Of a stretch of DNA of 64,000 nt, positions 1-8,458 are shown piece after piece (position 1 is the first letter of the stretch; each line of letters starts with the position of its first letter). This stretch comes from Dehalococcoidia bacterium. Lineage in GTDB: Bacteria > Chloroflexota > Dehalococcoidia > Lucifugimonadales > Australimonadaceae. The translations under genes and the position numbers were made by a program. The stretch covers positions 186,001-250,000 of the forward strand of contig JAJEFD010000002.1 in the NCBI GenBank assembly GCA_022820645.1, given 5' to 3'. The notes beneath the pieces are model-generated. The model saw only the letters and a list, made by a program, of their open reading frames with translations, made no database searches and was not told the origin of the DNA.

Positions 1-550
1 TCTCGCCCTTGCGGATCATGGCGGCGGCGATGCCGATGCTGTCCGCGCCGCTCGCGCACGCCGTCACGGTGCAGTAGTTGGGCCCCTTCGCACCGTAGAG
101 GATGGACACCTGCCCGGGGGCCATGTCCGCCAACATCATCGGGACCAGGAACGGGTTCACGCGGTCAGGCCCTTTCTCGTGCAGTACGGCCCACTGCTCG
201 GAGAGCGTGAGGATGCCGCCTATGCCGCTGCCGATGACGGAGCCCACTCGCGTGGCGTCCACGCTGCCGTCCTGCAGGTCCAGACCCGCTTGCTCCATCG
301 CCTGTGCGGTTGCACCCACTGCCATCTGGGCGAAGCGGTCCAGCCGCCGCGCCTGCTTGCGGTCCACGTACGTAGTGGGATCGAAATCGGGCGACTCTCC
401 CGCGATGGTGGTTGCGAATCCCTCGGTATCGAACGCGACGATGGGGGCGATACCCGACTTGCCCTGCAGCAGGCTCTTCCACGTCGACTTCGTATCCACA
501 CCCACTGGGGTGATCATGCCGACGCCGGTTACGTAGACCTTCGTTGTCAA
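1..550 (-). CDS. fabF: beta-ketoacyl-ACP synthase II, N-terminal part (cut by window edge)
   Basis: Elongating condensing enzyme of type II fatty acid synthesis; it condenses malonyl-ACP with acyl-ACP in the cytosol. About 183 codons are visible and the gene runs off the left edge. The start is a TTG preceded by AAGGAG. The protein opens TKVYVTGVGMITPVG, typical of the thiolase-fold KAS N-terminus, and the nucleophile Cys lies in TACASGADSIG close to the edge. The ATG-less start and the strong ribosome binding site make the TTG convincing. It lies downstream of the GH15 gene on the same strand, about 100 bp away. Family assignment is firm; FabF rather than FabB is inferred from the KVYVTGVGMITP opening. 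Confidence 0.93.
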   Translation of the reverse strand, partial: MTTKVYVTGVGMITPVGVDTKSTWKSLLQGKSGIAPIVAFDTEGFATTIAGESPDFDPTTYVDRKQARRLDRFAQMAVGATAQAMEQAGLDLQDGSVDATRVGSVIGSGIGGILTLSEQWAVLHEKGPDRVNPFLVPMMLADMAPGQVSILYGAKGPNYCTVTACASGADSIGIAAAMIRKGE

Positions 551-649
551 GCGTTGCTCCTTATCCGGCTCTCGCTCTCGTTCGAGCGGGCAGGGGGAAA
601 GGGTTGTCTGATTCTAGGGGCGTGCACGGCGGGCTACAAGCGTGCCGGC

Positions 650-2476
650 TCATGCAAGCAACTCTTCCTCGTAGGACTGACTGCGCATCATCTCGTTGAT
701 GTTCCGTGCGGTATGGATGAAACCGATATGGCTGAACGCCTGCGGGAAGTTGCCGAGCGCCTGCCCGGTAGCGGGGTCGTGCATCTCCGCGAAGAGGCCG
801 AGGTGGTTAGCGGTGGCGAATACCTTGTGGAAGTACGTCAGCGCTTCCTGCGTCTCGCCTATGGTCATCAAGGCGCCGATGAGCCAGAAGCTGAGGATGT
901 AGAACGCGCCTTCCTCGCCGACGAGGCCGTCGTCCGTATCGTCGACCCGGTACCGGCGCACGAAGGGGCCGTCCGAGAGCTCGAGCTGGATACGGCGGAC
1001 CGTGCAGCGGATACGCGGATCGTCCGGGGGAAGGAAACCCAGGAACGGGATGAGCAGTGCGCTCGCGTCTACCGCCTCCGAACCGTACGCCTGTACGAAG
1101 CTCCGTTTGGAGTCGGACCAGCCTCTGTCGAGCACCTCTTCACGTATGAGGTCCCGCTGCCTGCGCCAGTGCTCGATGTCGCCCTCGAAGCCATGGCCCT
1201 CGGCGAGTTTCGCCGCCCTGTCCAGCGCCACCCAGCACATCACCTTGGAGTAGACGAAGTGCTGCTCCGGGCCCCGGACTTCCCAGATGCCCCGGTCCTG
1301 CATGTGCCACATCTCAGCCGCGAGGTCCGCCATGTGCTTGAGCAGTCCCCACGCCTTGTCCGACAGGTTGCCGGAGTAGCGGTGGAAGACCGCGAGACTC
1401 AGCGCAACCTCGCCGAACACGTCCAGCTGGCGGTGAAACGCCGCACCGTTGCCGATGCGTACCGGGCTTGAGCGCGCATAGCCTTCGAGGTGATCGAGTT
1501 CGATCTCTTCCAACTCGCTCTCAGGCGCGATGCCGAAGAGTATCTGCATCGATTCGATGCTCATGGCGCATTGGTCGACAACCCAGTCGATGAACGCCTC
1601 TCCTTCGTGTGGGTCGCCGAGGCGGTAGAGGATGCCGAGCGTCCAGGCGCTGTCGCGCAGCCACGAGTACCGGTAGTCCCAGTTCCGCACGCCTCCCAGC
1701 GATTCGGGCAGGGACGTGGTCGGAGCGGCGACTATCGCCCCCGTGGGCTCGAAGATCAGCATGTGCAGCGTCAGGTAAGAGCGCACTACCTCGTCGCGCA
1801 GGTAGCCGCTGTAGCCCAGCTTCGCCACGCTCGCCTGGTCGTGCCGTATCGCGCGCTCCAGTTTGTTGCGGCAGTCCATCGCACTGATGGAAGGCAACCG
1901 TCCAACCCCGAACGCCACCGCGAACTCTACGTGTTCGCCCTCCCGCACCGTGAATTCGGCGACTGCCTGTTCACCACCGTCTTCCGCGGGCTCGATGCTG
2001 AAGGACACGTCGCTGACGAGCGCGAGAACGCCATTCGGATGGCTCGCGAGCACGCCGTTCCGGGTAACGCTGAGAGTGGTCGCGCCCCTGGCGTAATCGA
2101 GCCTCGGTTGAAAGACGAGCCGCAACGCGATGCTGCCGCGGACGCCCTCTACGATGCGGATGATCTCGTGCGGTGCGTCCGGGCTGCGCGCCGGGGCGCG
2201 CGTCATGAAATCGCACACCGTCGCTGCCCCGTCCTCCGCCTCGTACAACGTCTCGAGGATGGTGGTGTCGGGCAGGTAGCGCTGCGTAACCGCGTGGATG
2301 CCCTGGGCGCTCAGCGAACAGCGCCCGCCCTTGGCGTCGTCCAGCACTGCCGCGAACACGCTCGGAGAGTCGAAACGGGGGAAACACGCCCAGTCTATGG
2401 AGCCTCCGCTGCTTACGAGCGCGCAGGAGTTCATGTCTCCTATCAGTCCGTACTCGTGGATAGGGAGGTATGGCAC
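650..2476 (-). CDS. glycoside hydrolase family 15 protein (glucoamylase/trehalase-like)
   Basis: Probable cytosolic alpha-glucan or trehalose hydrolase of the GH15 (alpha/alpha)6-barrel family, 608 aa, the usual length. The N-terminus PIHEYGLIGDMNSCALVSS followed by GSIDWACFPRFDSPSVFA is the hallmark opening of the bacterial GH15 subgroup that includes actinobacterial trehalases. The catalytic-domain signature PESLGGVRNWDYRYSWLRD lies near residue 260, and the C-terminal NFPQAFSHIGFIHTARN matches the family end. No signal peptide is visible. The start is GTG; no in-frame ATG lies closer to the conserved opening. The substrate (trehalose, maltooligosaccharide or glucosylglycerate-type) cannot be read from sequence. 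Confidence 0.9.
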   Translation of the reverse strand: MPYLPIHEYGLIGDMNSCALVSSGGSIDWACFPRFDSPSVFAAVLDDAKGGRCSLSAQGIHAVTQRYLPDTTILETLYEAEDGAATVCDFMTRAPARSPDAPHEIIRIVEGVRGSIALRLVFQPRLDYARGATTLSVTRNGVLASHPNGVLALVSDVSFSIEPAEDGGEQAVAEFTVREGEHVEFAVAFGVGRLPSISAMDCRNKLERAIRHDQASVAKLGYSGYLRDEVVRSYLTLHMLIFEPTGAIVAAPTTSLPESLGGVRNWDYRYSWLRDSAWTLGILYRLGDPHEGEAFIDWVVDQCAMSIESMQILFGIAPESELEEIELDHLEGYARSSPVRIGNGAAFHRQLDVFGEVALSLAVFHRYSGNLSDKAWGLLKHMADLAAEMWHMQDRGIWEVRGPEQHFVYSKVMCWVALDRAAKLAEGHGFEGDIEHWRRQRDLIREEVLDRGWSDSKRSFVQAYGSEAVDASALLIPFLGFLPPDDPRIRCTVRRIQLELSDGPFVRRYRVDDTDDGLVGEEGAFYILSFWLIGALMTIGETQEALTYFHKVFATANHLGLFAEMHDPATGQALGNFPQAFSHIGFIHTARNINEMMRSQSYEEELLA

Positions 2477-2539
2477 GACAGCTCTGCTAGCCGGGTTGCC
2501 TTTCGTCTGCGCCGCGCGCAGGCGGCTCTCCGCAGCCCA

Positions 2540-3376
2540 TCAGTCCAGGGAGATCGTACGTAGCGACCGCCGGTTTCCGCGCTGTTCGAGGTAACCGGCG
2601 CGGCGTTCCGTACCGTGGCTGAACACGAGCAACCAGCCGTCGTCGACAGCCTCGTCAAGAACGCGGTGCTTCGTCGTGAGCGTCTCTTCCGGGTGCCGGT
2701 CACTGGCGGCGATGCAGTCCGGCTGCAGGTGGTGGTGCGTCGGAACAAGGTCGCCCAGGAACGCGACGCGCTCGCCTCCGTGCGTGATGACGACGATCTG
2801 GTGCCCCTGGTACGGCCCGCTGGCCCGTCGCACCTGTAACCCCGGAACGATGGTCACTTCGCCGTCTACCAACTCCATCTTCTTGCTGTCCACCAGGGGG
2901 TTGTAGTCGTTCGGCACGTAGCCGTTCACGTGCCGGTCGGTAGGGGAGATCGCCTCCTCGAGCGCCTCCCGTTGCACGAAGTACGTCGCCTTGGGGAACG
3001 TGGGCACGAACTCGCCGCGGCGGTTCGTCCGCGTGCACCCCCCGGTGTGCTCGAAGTGCAGGCTGGTCAGCACCACGCCGTGTATGTCGGCGGGTGTCAG
3101 ATCGTGCGCCTTCAGTTCCGAGAGCAGCTGGCTCGTCGAGAGGCCGAGTGCATCCCGGTCCTCGGCGGAGTGCTTTGCGCCCGCGCCCGTGTCGATGAGG
3201 TAGTTGCGCTCGCCGACCCGGACCAGCAGGCAGTTGAGGTTCAACTTGACCCGGTTCCTTCGGTCGGCGGACATCCAGTCCTGCCAGGTACTCTTGGGCA
3301 CCTGTCCGAACAGCACGCCTCCATCGATCTTGAACGTGCCGTCCGATATCAGGTGCACCCTAGTTCTTCCGCTCAT
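2540..3376 (-). CDS. MBL-fold metallo-hydrolase-like protein with degenerate metal site
   Basis: 278 aa protein with the metallo-beta-lactamase fold, closest in layout to the AHL-lactonase-like branch. The usual HxHxDH motif reads SLHFEH (S105, H107, E109, H110): the first His is Ser and the Asp is Glu. The second motif, normally GHTPGH, reads GPYQGH, so the metal His is Pro188. The bridging Asp (FLGDLVPTHHH, D209) and the late His (LVFSHG, H254) remain. Two of three ligands of the first zinc site therefore appear lost. The chosen ATG has GAGG six bases upstream; a GTG four codons earlier is also possible. It lies 63 bp upstream of the GH15 gene on the same strand. Activity is uncertain. Confidence 0.8.
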   Translation of the reverse strand: MSGRTRVHLISDGTFKIDGGVLFGQVPKSTWQDWMSADRRNRVKLNLNCLLVRVGERNYLIDTGAGAKHSAEDRDALGLSTSQLLSELKAHDLTPADIHGVVLTSLHFEHTGGCTRTNRRGEFVPTFPKATYFVQREALEEAISPTDRHVNGYVPNDYNPLVDSKKMELVDGEVTIVPGLQVRRASGPYQGHQIVVITHGGERVAFLGDLVPTHHHLQPDCIAASDRHPEETLTTKHRVLDEAVDDGWLLVFSHGTERRAGYLEQRGNRRSLRTISLD

Positions 3377-3388
3377 AGGAAGCCTCAC

Positions 3389-3717
3389 CAGCGAAAGCGA
3401 AATCGCGCGGAATGGGTCCGATCAGCCGCGCTCCCTCCCGGAGCGCATCACGCCGACGCATCCTGTAGTTCCCCGGGCGCTGGGGAGTGGCCGCGCGTAC
3501 AGCGTGGCAGACTCTAGGGGCGCTAATCTGTCCTGTCAATGGCAGGATTCCTCCGTCCACTCGTATCCCCGAACCGTAGCAGTGAGCAGAGAAACAGCAG
3601 ATATCCGGCCTCCATGAACGGAATCACTATGCATAACTGCCGTTATACGACGGTTTCAGCCAAGCCTCATCTTCGCAGAATCTGCACGGTGCATTGAGAG
3701 CGCGTCTCAAAGAGGCC
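3389..3717. other. intergenic gap, no gene seen
   Basis: This stretch separates the MBL-fold gene from the 3' end of ilvB, both on the minus strand. I see no open frame with a plausible start and codon usage on either strand. It should contain the promoter for the minus-strand MBL/GH15 genes, but I could not identify convincing -35/-10 elements. The left-hand part is less GC-rich than the flanking genes. Confidence 0.5.
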
Positions 3718-3739
3718 CAAAACAGCCCGGGATCGGGCT
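3718..3739 (-). terminator. intrinsic terminator after ilvB
   Basis: Read on the minus strand, a perfect 6-bp stem AGCCCG/CGGGCT with a 4-nt loop is followed by GTTTTGGG. It lies 36 bp past the ilvB stop codon. The stem is short and the T run has only four residues, so efficiency is uncertain. Confidence 0.5.
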
Positions 3740-3775
3740 TCGGGGACGCGCGGACGGATGGGTATGAGAGCGGGG

Positions 3776-5515
3776 CTACGGGTAGGAGACGAGGCCCTCG
3801 ATGATGTGCACCGGCTCGCGGTAGTGGACCACGCGGGGGTCCTCCACGGTCTGGGCCAGCGATGCGCCGGGGGGCACCATGGGGTAGACGTTCTCCTCGG
3901 GCGATATGCGGAAGTCGATGAGGTAGGGGCCTGGATGCCGCGCAGCGGTCGCCAGTGCCATGCCCACGTCGTGCTTGTCCTCCACGCATACAGCGGGGAT
4001 GCCGTACGCCTCCGCCAGCTTTACGTAGTCCGGCCCGCTCATGGACACGGACTTGTAGTGATGGTCGTAGAACAGCTCCTGCCACTGCCGCACCATGCCG
4101 AGGTAACCGTTGTTCATGATGCAGATCTTCACGGGCAGGTGCTCCTGTGCGATCGTCGCGAGCTCCTGCAGTGTCATCTGGAAACCGCCGTCGCCGCAGA
4201 TGCCCCATACCCGCGAGTTAGGACGCGCGACTTGCGCGCCGATCAGCGCCGGCACCTCGAACCCCATCACGCCGAGCCCGCCGGAGGAGACGAACGAGTT
4301 CGGCGTCGGCATGAACAGGAACTGCGCGGCCCACATCTGGTGCTGCCCCACGCCCGTGATCACGACCGGGTCCGTGTCGTGCTCGACGAGCTTGTTGAGC
4401 TCCCGCAGCACGTACTGCGGCGTGACCACGTCGCTCTCCGGCACGTCGATGCTCGGGTGCTTGTGCTCCAGGTACCGCATCCGGTCGAGCCAGTCGAAGT
4501 GTGTGTTGCGGTCGAGCAGGGGCAGCAGCGCCCCCAGTGTCGCCTTCACGTCGCCCCCCAGGGCCACCTCGGTCTTGACGTTCTTGTGGAACTGCGACGG
4601 TTCGATATCCATGTGGATGATCTTCGCGTTCTCGCCGAACGTGCCCGGCCGGCCGATGACGCGGTCGTCGAAGCGCATCCCGACGCCCACGATGAGGTCG
4701 GCCTCGGTCGTGGCGATGTTGCTCCAGTACATGCCGTGCATGCCCAGCATGCCGTAGCCGAGGTTGTGGTGGCGTGGGAACGCCGACGTGCCGTGCAGCG
4801 TGTTCAGCACCGGCGCGTTGATGTGCTCGGCAACTTCCTGCAACTCGTCCCAGGCGCCCGAGACGTGCACGCCGCGGCCCGCGATGAGCAGCGGGCGCTC
4901 CGCCTCGTTGATGAGTCGCGCAGCCTCGAGTACCGACTCCGCATCCGCAACGACGGGCGGGGAGGGATGCCAGGCGTCTTCCAGCTCCTCGAACAGGAAA
5001 CTCTCCGCCTGCACGTCCTTCGGCAGGTCGACGAGCACCGGGCCCGGACGCCCTTCCTTCGCGACGCGGAACGCCTCCCGGATGGTGGGCGCGATCTCCT
5101 CGGGGCTCATCACGAGGTAGGTCTTCTTCACGACGGGCGCGGCCATCCCGCAGGTGTCGCACTCCTGGAACGCTTCCGTTCCCATGAACGGGCGTGCGAC
5201 CTGTCCCGTGATTGCGACGATGGGCGTCGAGTCCATCTTCGCTGCGGTCAGGCCGGTCATCAGGTTCGTCGCGCCGGGGCCGGACGTGGCGACGCAGACC
5301 CCCACGTTGCCCGTGAGGCGCGCGTAGGCCTCCGCCGCGTGGGCTGCCGCCTGTTCGTGCCGCACGAGCACGTGGCGTATCTGGGGGTAGTGCCAGAGCG
5401 CGTCGTAGAAGGGGAGGATCGCTCCTCCCGGATGACCGAAGATGACGTTGACGCCCTCGTTGATGAGGGATTCGCAAACGACGCTTGCGCCTATCTTCTG
5501 CATGGTCCCGTCCAT
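3776..5515 (-). CDS. ilvB: acetolactate synthase large subunit
   Basis: Catalytic subunit of acetohydroxyacid synthase: ThDP-dependent condensation of two pyruvates, or pyruvate plus 2-oxobutyrate, the first common step of branched-chain amino acid synthesis. 579 aa, family length. ThDP domains are visible in order: N-terminal Pyr domain with FGHPGGAILPFYDAL and the catalytic Glu in VRHEQAAAHAAEAYAR; the FAD/central domain; and the C-terminal PP domain with GDGGFQMTLQELATI and NNGYLGMVRQWQ. No ilvN regulatory subunit or ilvC follows in the window, which is unusual because ilvBNC are often adjacent. A strong promoter and a start-overlapping hairpin lie upstream (separate entries). Confidence 0.93.
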   Translation of the reverse strand: MDGTMQKIGASVVCESLINEGVNVIFGHPGGAILPFYDALWHYPQIRHVLVRHEQAAAHAAEAYARLTGNVGVCVATSGPGATNLMTGLTAAKMDSTPIVAITGQVARPFMGTEAFQECDTCGMAAPVVKKTYLVMSPEEIAPTIREAFRVAKEGRPGPVLVDLPKDVQAESFLFEELEDAWHPSPPVVADAESVLEAARLINEAERPLLIAGRGVHVSGAWDELQEVAEHINAPVLNTLHGTSAFPRHHNLGYGMLGMHGMYWSNIATTEADLIVGVGMRFDDRVIGRPGTFGENAKIIHMDIEPSQFHKNVKTEVALGGDVKATLGALLPLLDRNTHFDWLDRMRYLEHKHPSIDVPESDVVTPQYVLRELNKLVEHDTDPVVITGVGQHQMWAAQFLFMPTPNSFVSSGGLGVMGFEVPALIGAQVARPNSRVWGICGDGGFQMTLQELATIAQEHLPVKICIMNNGYLGMVRQWQELFYDHHYKSVSMSGPDYVKLAEAYGIPAVCVEDKHDVGMALATAARHPGPYLIDFRISPEENVYPMVPPGASLAQTVEDPRVVHYREPVHIIEGLVSYP

Positions 5516-5540
5516 TCCTGCCTGCGCGGGCGGGCAGGAA
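5513..5540 (-). promoter_or_regulatory. hairpin overlapping the ilvB start region
   Basis: On the transcript strand the sequence TTCCTGCC...GGCAGGAA forms a perfect 8-bp stem with a 10-nt loop. The 3' arm contains the only purine-rich ribosome binding segment (GGCAGGA) and touches the ATG. Folding would hide the ribosome binding site. Together with an upstream AAGGCCG/CGGCCTT stem in the leader this could be a translational or attenuation control. This is inference from base pairing only. Confidence 0.35.
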
Positions 5541-5614
5541 GCCCTGGATGCGCAATGAATCGGTGGTTCGGCGGATTATCGAAAGGCCGCAACCAGCAGG
5601 CCACGGCCTTGTAA

Positions 5615-5643
5615 ATCGTACCTCGCACTCCTACGAGTGTCAA
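5615..5643 (-). promoter_or_regulatory. sigma70-type promoter for ilvB
   Basis: On the minus strand TTGACA (5638-5643), a 17-bp spacer and TACGAT (5615-5620) give a near-consensus housekeeping promoter about 100 bp upstream of the ilvB start, leaving a leader of roughly 95 nt. Confidence 0.65.
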
Positions 5644-5681
5644 CGAAATGTAGTCGTTAACTGCGTGTGAAATATCACCGG

Positions 5682-6713
5682 CTATAGGCCGTAGAGCCTG
5701 CGGGGGTTGTGGTCGAGGATCTTCTCGACCGTGCTCGAGGGGAGTCGGCCCTCCTCCCGGAGTCGCTGCATCGCCAGGATCTCCGACGACGTGTCGTCGT
5801 GGCCGTAATCTGTGCCGATGATGATGTTGTCGTCGCCCGCCGTGTCAATGACGTACTGCAGGTCGTCCGTGGTCTGGCACGCAACGTACATGCGGTTCTC
5901 GCGCATCAGCTCGGCGCCGGGAAACTCCCGCCCGTTGTTGCCGAACCGGATCGACAGGTCGTTCATCACGTACGGCACCCACTGGGCGCTGACCTCGACG
6001 AAGCACCAGCTCAGGTCGGGGAACTTCTCGGGGACGCGCCGCATCAGCAGGTTATGGAACACGCTGATGGGCGGCAGTTTGAACCGCAGGCCGTTCTCCT
6101 GCTGGTCCCACATCCCGAAGTTGCCGACCGACGCGTGGATGCAGATCGGCATGCCCAGCTTGCTCGCCTCCTCGTACAGAGGGAAGAAGTACGGGTCGGT
6201 GAGGCTCAGCCCGGCATCGCCCGCGCGCAGGTACACGCCGCAAGCCCCGTGCTCCTTGCCGTAGTGGGCCTCCTCGATGGCCTGATCGAGCCGGTAGACC
6301 GGCGCGATAACCGGCCAGCGGAGCCGTCCCTGTCCCATCTCCCAGATGTCGCCCATCCAGCGGTTGTAGCTGCGCGCCAGCGCGTAGTCCACCTCCGGCC
6401 GGGGGCTCAGCGGACGCAGGAAGAGGGTGGGGTACAGCACCTGGATGTCCACGCCCAGTTCGTCCATGTGCGCCAGCCGCGCCTCGACGCTTGCCATCTC
6501 GCGCGACTCGTCGCTCGTGCCGGTGCCCTCGTTGGTGTTGCGGATGAACGCCCGGCCCGTCGAGCGGTCGCCGATCAGCCAGTAGCGCCGGACTGGAGCG
6601 TTCGGGTCGGTGGTGGCGACGCTCAGGGGGCGGAACTCGCGCTCCTCCTCCCGCATGTAGTCCCAGGTGTGCTCGTTCTCGACGACGTGCGCGTCCGCAT
6701 CGATAACCGCCAT
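5682..6713 (-). CDS. amidohydrolase family (COG2159-type) TIM-barrel protein
   Basis: 343 aa metal-dependent hydrolase/decarboxylase of the amidohydrolase-2 family (ACMSD/4-oxalomesaconate hydratase relatives). The start chosen is the ATG with GGAGGAGGG upstream; it begins MAVIDADAHVVENEHTWDYM, and the DADAHVVE segment supplies the first metal-binding His/Asp pair. Further conserved elements are CIHASVGNFG (barrel His) and IIGTDYGHDD (late catalytic Asp), ending ILDHNPRRLYGL as in most COG2159 proteins. It is transcribed divergently from the EndoQ-like gene. Such proteins are abundant in Chloroflexota and act mainly on ring-cleavage or carboxylated aromatics; the substrate here is unknown. 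Confidence 0.85.
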   Translation of the reverse strand: MAVIDADAHVVENEHTWDYMREEEREFRPLSVATTDPNAPVRRYWLIGDRSTGRAFIRNTNEGTGTSDESREMASVEARLAHMDELGVDIQVLYPTLFLRPLSPRPEVDYALARSYNRWMGDIWEMGQGRLRWPVIAPVYRLDQAIEEAHYGKEHGACGVYLRAGDAGLSLTDPYFFPLYEEASKLGMPICIHASVGNFGMWDQQENGLRFKLPPISVFHNLLMRRVPEKFPDLSWCFVEVSAQWVPYVMNDLSIRFGNNGREFPGAELMRENRMYVACQTTDDLQYVIDTAGDDNIIIGTDYGHDDTSSEILAMQRLREEGRLPSSTVEKILDHNPRRLYGL

Positions 6714-6856
6714 CGTCCCTCCTCCTTCCCGCCCGCGCGGGGCGTGTCCCACTCGCATCCTTATCGCCATCTTACGCGACGGGTCAACAGCACCCGATGC
6801 TGTCAAGGCGAGGCTGTCGCTCATTACGTGCGAGGCTGCGCTAGACTGCCCCCGAC
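6714..6856. promoter_or_regulatory. divergent intergenic region
   Basis: 143 bp between two divergently oriented genes, expected to carry both promoters. The amidohydrolase ribosome binding site is at its left edge. I see no clear -35/-10 pair that I would defend. Confidence 0.35.
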
Positions 6857-8104
6857 GTGAGTTTCGCCGCCGACCTCCACCTTCACTCGCCCTACGCCAT
6901 GGGCACCAGCTCTGCGCTCTCCCTGCAGACGCTCGCCGCCTGGGCGGACGTCAAGGGCGTGGACGTGCTCGCGTGCAGCGACTTCACGCACCCGGCATGG
7001 CTCGCCGAGCTGAAGCGCAGTCTCCGCCCGGCCGGCGACGGCCTCTTCGAGTTGACGGACCTGCCGGAGCGGTACGACGTGCGGGGCCGTGAACGCCTGG
7101 CTCGGTTTGTCCTCGGCACCGAGGTGAGCTGCGTCTACCCCCAGGACGGACGCTCCCACCGCCTGCACCTGCTCGTGCTCGCGCCCGGTTTCGACGCGGT
7201 GGACGGCATCTGCCGCGCCTTCGCTCCGTACGGCGCGCTCGCCTCGGACGGACGGCCCACGCTGCGCCTCTCCGGACGCGACGTGGTCGAATCCGTCCTC
7301 GCGGTCGACCCACGGTGCGAGGTCATCCCCGCGCACGCGTGGACGCCCTGGTACGCGATCTTCGGATCGAAGAGTGGTTTCGACTCGCTCGACGACTGCT
7401 TCGGCGACATGACCGGACACGTTCACGCCATCGAGACCGGCCTCTCCAGCGACCCTGCCATGAACTGGCGCGTGCCCGAACTCGATGGACGCGCGCTCGT
7501 CTCCTTCTCCGACGCGCACTCTGCGCAGCGGCTGGGGCGCGAACTCACCGTATTCGCCGGAGAACCGGGCTACGGCGCGCTCATCGAGGCATTGAGGGCG
7601 GGCAGGGTGGAGTGGACGGCGGAGTTCTATCCGGAGGAAGGGAAGTACCACCACGACGGCCATCGAAAGTGCGGCGTCAACCTGCGACCCGGCGAGCACG
7701 ACGGGCGATGCCCCGTATGCGGACGCAGGCTCACCCTCGGTGTGCTGCACCGCATCGAGTCCCTCGCGCAGCGCCCCCCTGAGCCCTTGGCCGCTGACCC
7801 GGACGGTACGCTGCGCGGCACGGAGACCGAACGCCCGCCGTTCCGGCGGCTCGTCCCGCTGGCGGAGGTCGTCGCGGAAGCCTTCGGGCGCGGCGTCGCA
7901 AGCAAGGCCGTGCAACGCGCCTGCCTCGACCTCGCCGCCTGTGTAGGCTCCGAACTGCACGTCCTCACTGCGGCCGGTCCGTCGGAGATAGAACAGGTCG
8001 CGGGCGATCGTGTCGCGGAAGGAGTGATGCGGGCCCGCCTCGGGCACTTGTTCATACGGCCCGGCTTCGACGGCGAGTATGGCAGGGTGCAGATCTGGGA
8101 CTGA
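6857..8104 (+). CDS. endonuclease Q-like protein (PHP domain plus zinc finger)
   Basis: 415 aa, GTG start. The N-terminal PHP phosphoesterase domain shows the ordered metal-binding motifs ADLHLHS, CSDFTHP, EVSCVYP, PAHAWTPW and FSDAHS. Around residues 255-290 is a Cys-rich segment HHDGHRKCGVN...CPVCGRRLTLGV, followed by the LHRIESLAQRPPE block. This arrangement is that of EndoQ, first described from Thermococcales and also found in some bacteria, which nicks 5' of deoxyuridine, hypoxanthine, xanthine and AP sites. The role here, repair of deaminated bases, follows from the family. It is the first plus-strand gene, about 70 bp before a small unknown gene. Confidence 0.82.
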   Translation: MSFAADLHLHSPYAMGTSSALSLQTLAAWADVKGVDVLACSDFTHPAWLAELKRSLRPAGDGLFELTDLPERYDVRGRERLARFVLGTEVSCVYPQDGRSHRLHLLVLAPGFDAVDGICRAFAPYGALASDGRPTLRLSGRDVVESVLAVDPRCEVIPAHAWTPWYAIFGSKSGFDSLDDCFGDMTGHVHAIETGLSSDPAMNWRVPELDGRALVSFSDAHSAQRLGRELTVFAGEPGYGALIEALRAGRVEWTAEFYPEEGKYHHDGHRKCGVNLRPGEHDGRCPVCGRRLTLGVLHRIESLAQRPPEPLAADPDGTLRGTETERPPFRRLVPLAEVVAEAFGRGVASKAVQRACLDLAACVGSELHVLTAAGPSEIEQVAGDRVAEGVMRARLGHLFIRPGFDGEYGRVQIWD

Positions 8105-8176
8105 CACCGGGACGTTGACAGGCGGGCAGGGTGCAACGCAGCATCATGCAATACGCGGCGCGAAGACAGGCGGACC

Positions 8177-8458
8177 GTGGAGCAGGCTGGTTTTGGAGTA
8201 AGCACGGCAGATATGGACGACGTCATCACGATGGAAGAGATCGGGATGGTCTATGACGTGACCGACGCGCTCGGCATAGACCGCGAGGACCTGAACATCG
8301 AACTCGGCAAGGAGGACCCCGGCTCGTGGGGCAGGGAGCCCGGCGGGATGATGCGGCGCGAGGTGATAGCCATCACACTGCCGCTGTCGACGCCGCTGGA
8401 CGAGTGGCTGCCCGCGCTCGAGGCCGGCCTCCGCGAGTTGCTGGAGGAGGAGCGATGA
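8177..8458 (+). CDS. small hypothetical protein
   Basis: 93 aa, acidic, GTG start. Unrecognised. Its last codons overlap the next start (ATGA), so it is translationally coupled to the PEP-mutase/isocitrate-lyase family gene and probably belongs to that operon. No signal peptide, membrane segment or known motif is visible; the C-terminus LPALEAGLRELLEEER is likely a helix. Coding is supported by the exact coupling rather than by homology. Confidence 0.6.
   Translation: MEQAGFGVSTADMDDVITMEEIGMVYDVTDALGIDREDLNIELGKEDPGSWGREPGGMMRREVIAITLPLSTPLDEWLPALEAGLRELLEEER

Noticed and set aside
179..1471. Long plus-strand open frame antisense to the GH15 gene
   Set aside because: Its translation is Arg/His/Val-rich with no family pattern, and the opposite strand carries a full, conserved GH15 protein. 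High GC makes such antisense frames common here.
3758..5614. 618-codon plus-strand frame antisense to ilvB
   Set aside because: ilvB is complete and conserved on the minus strand; the antisense product shows no recognisable domain.
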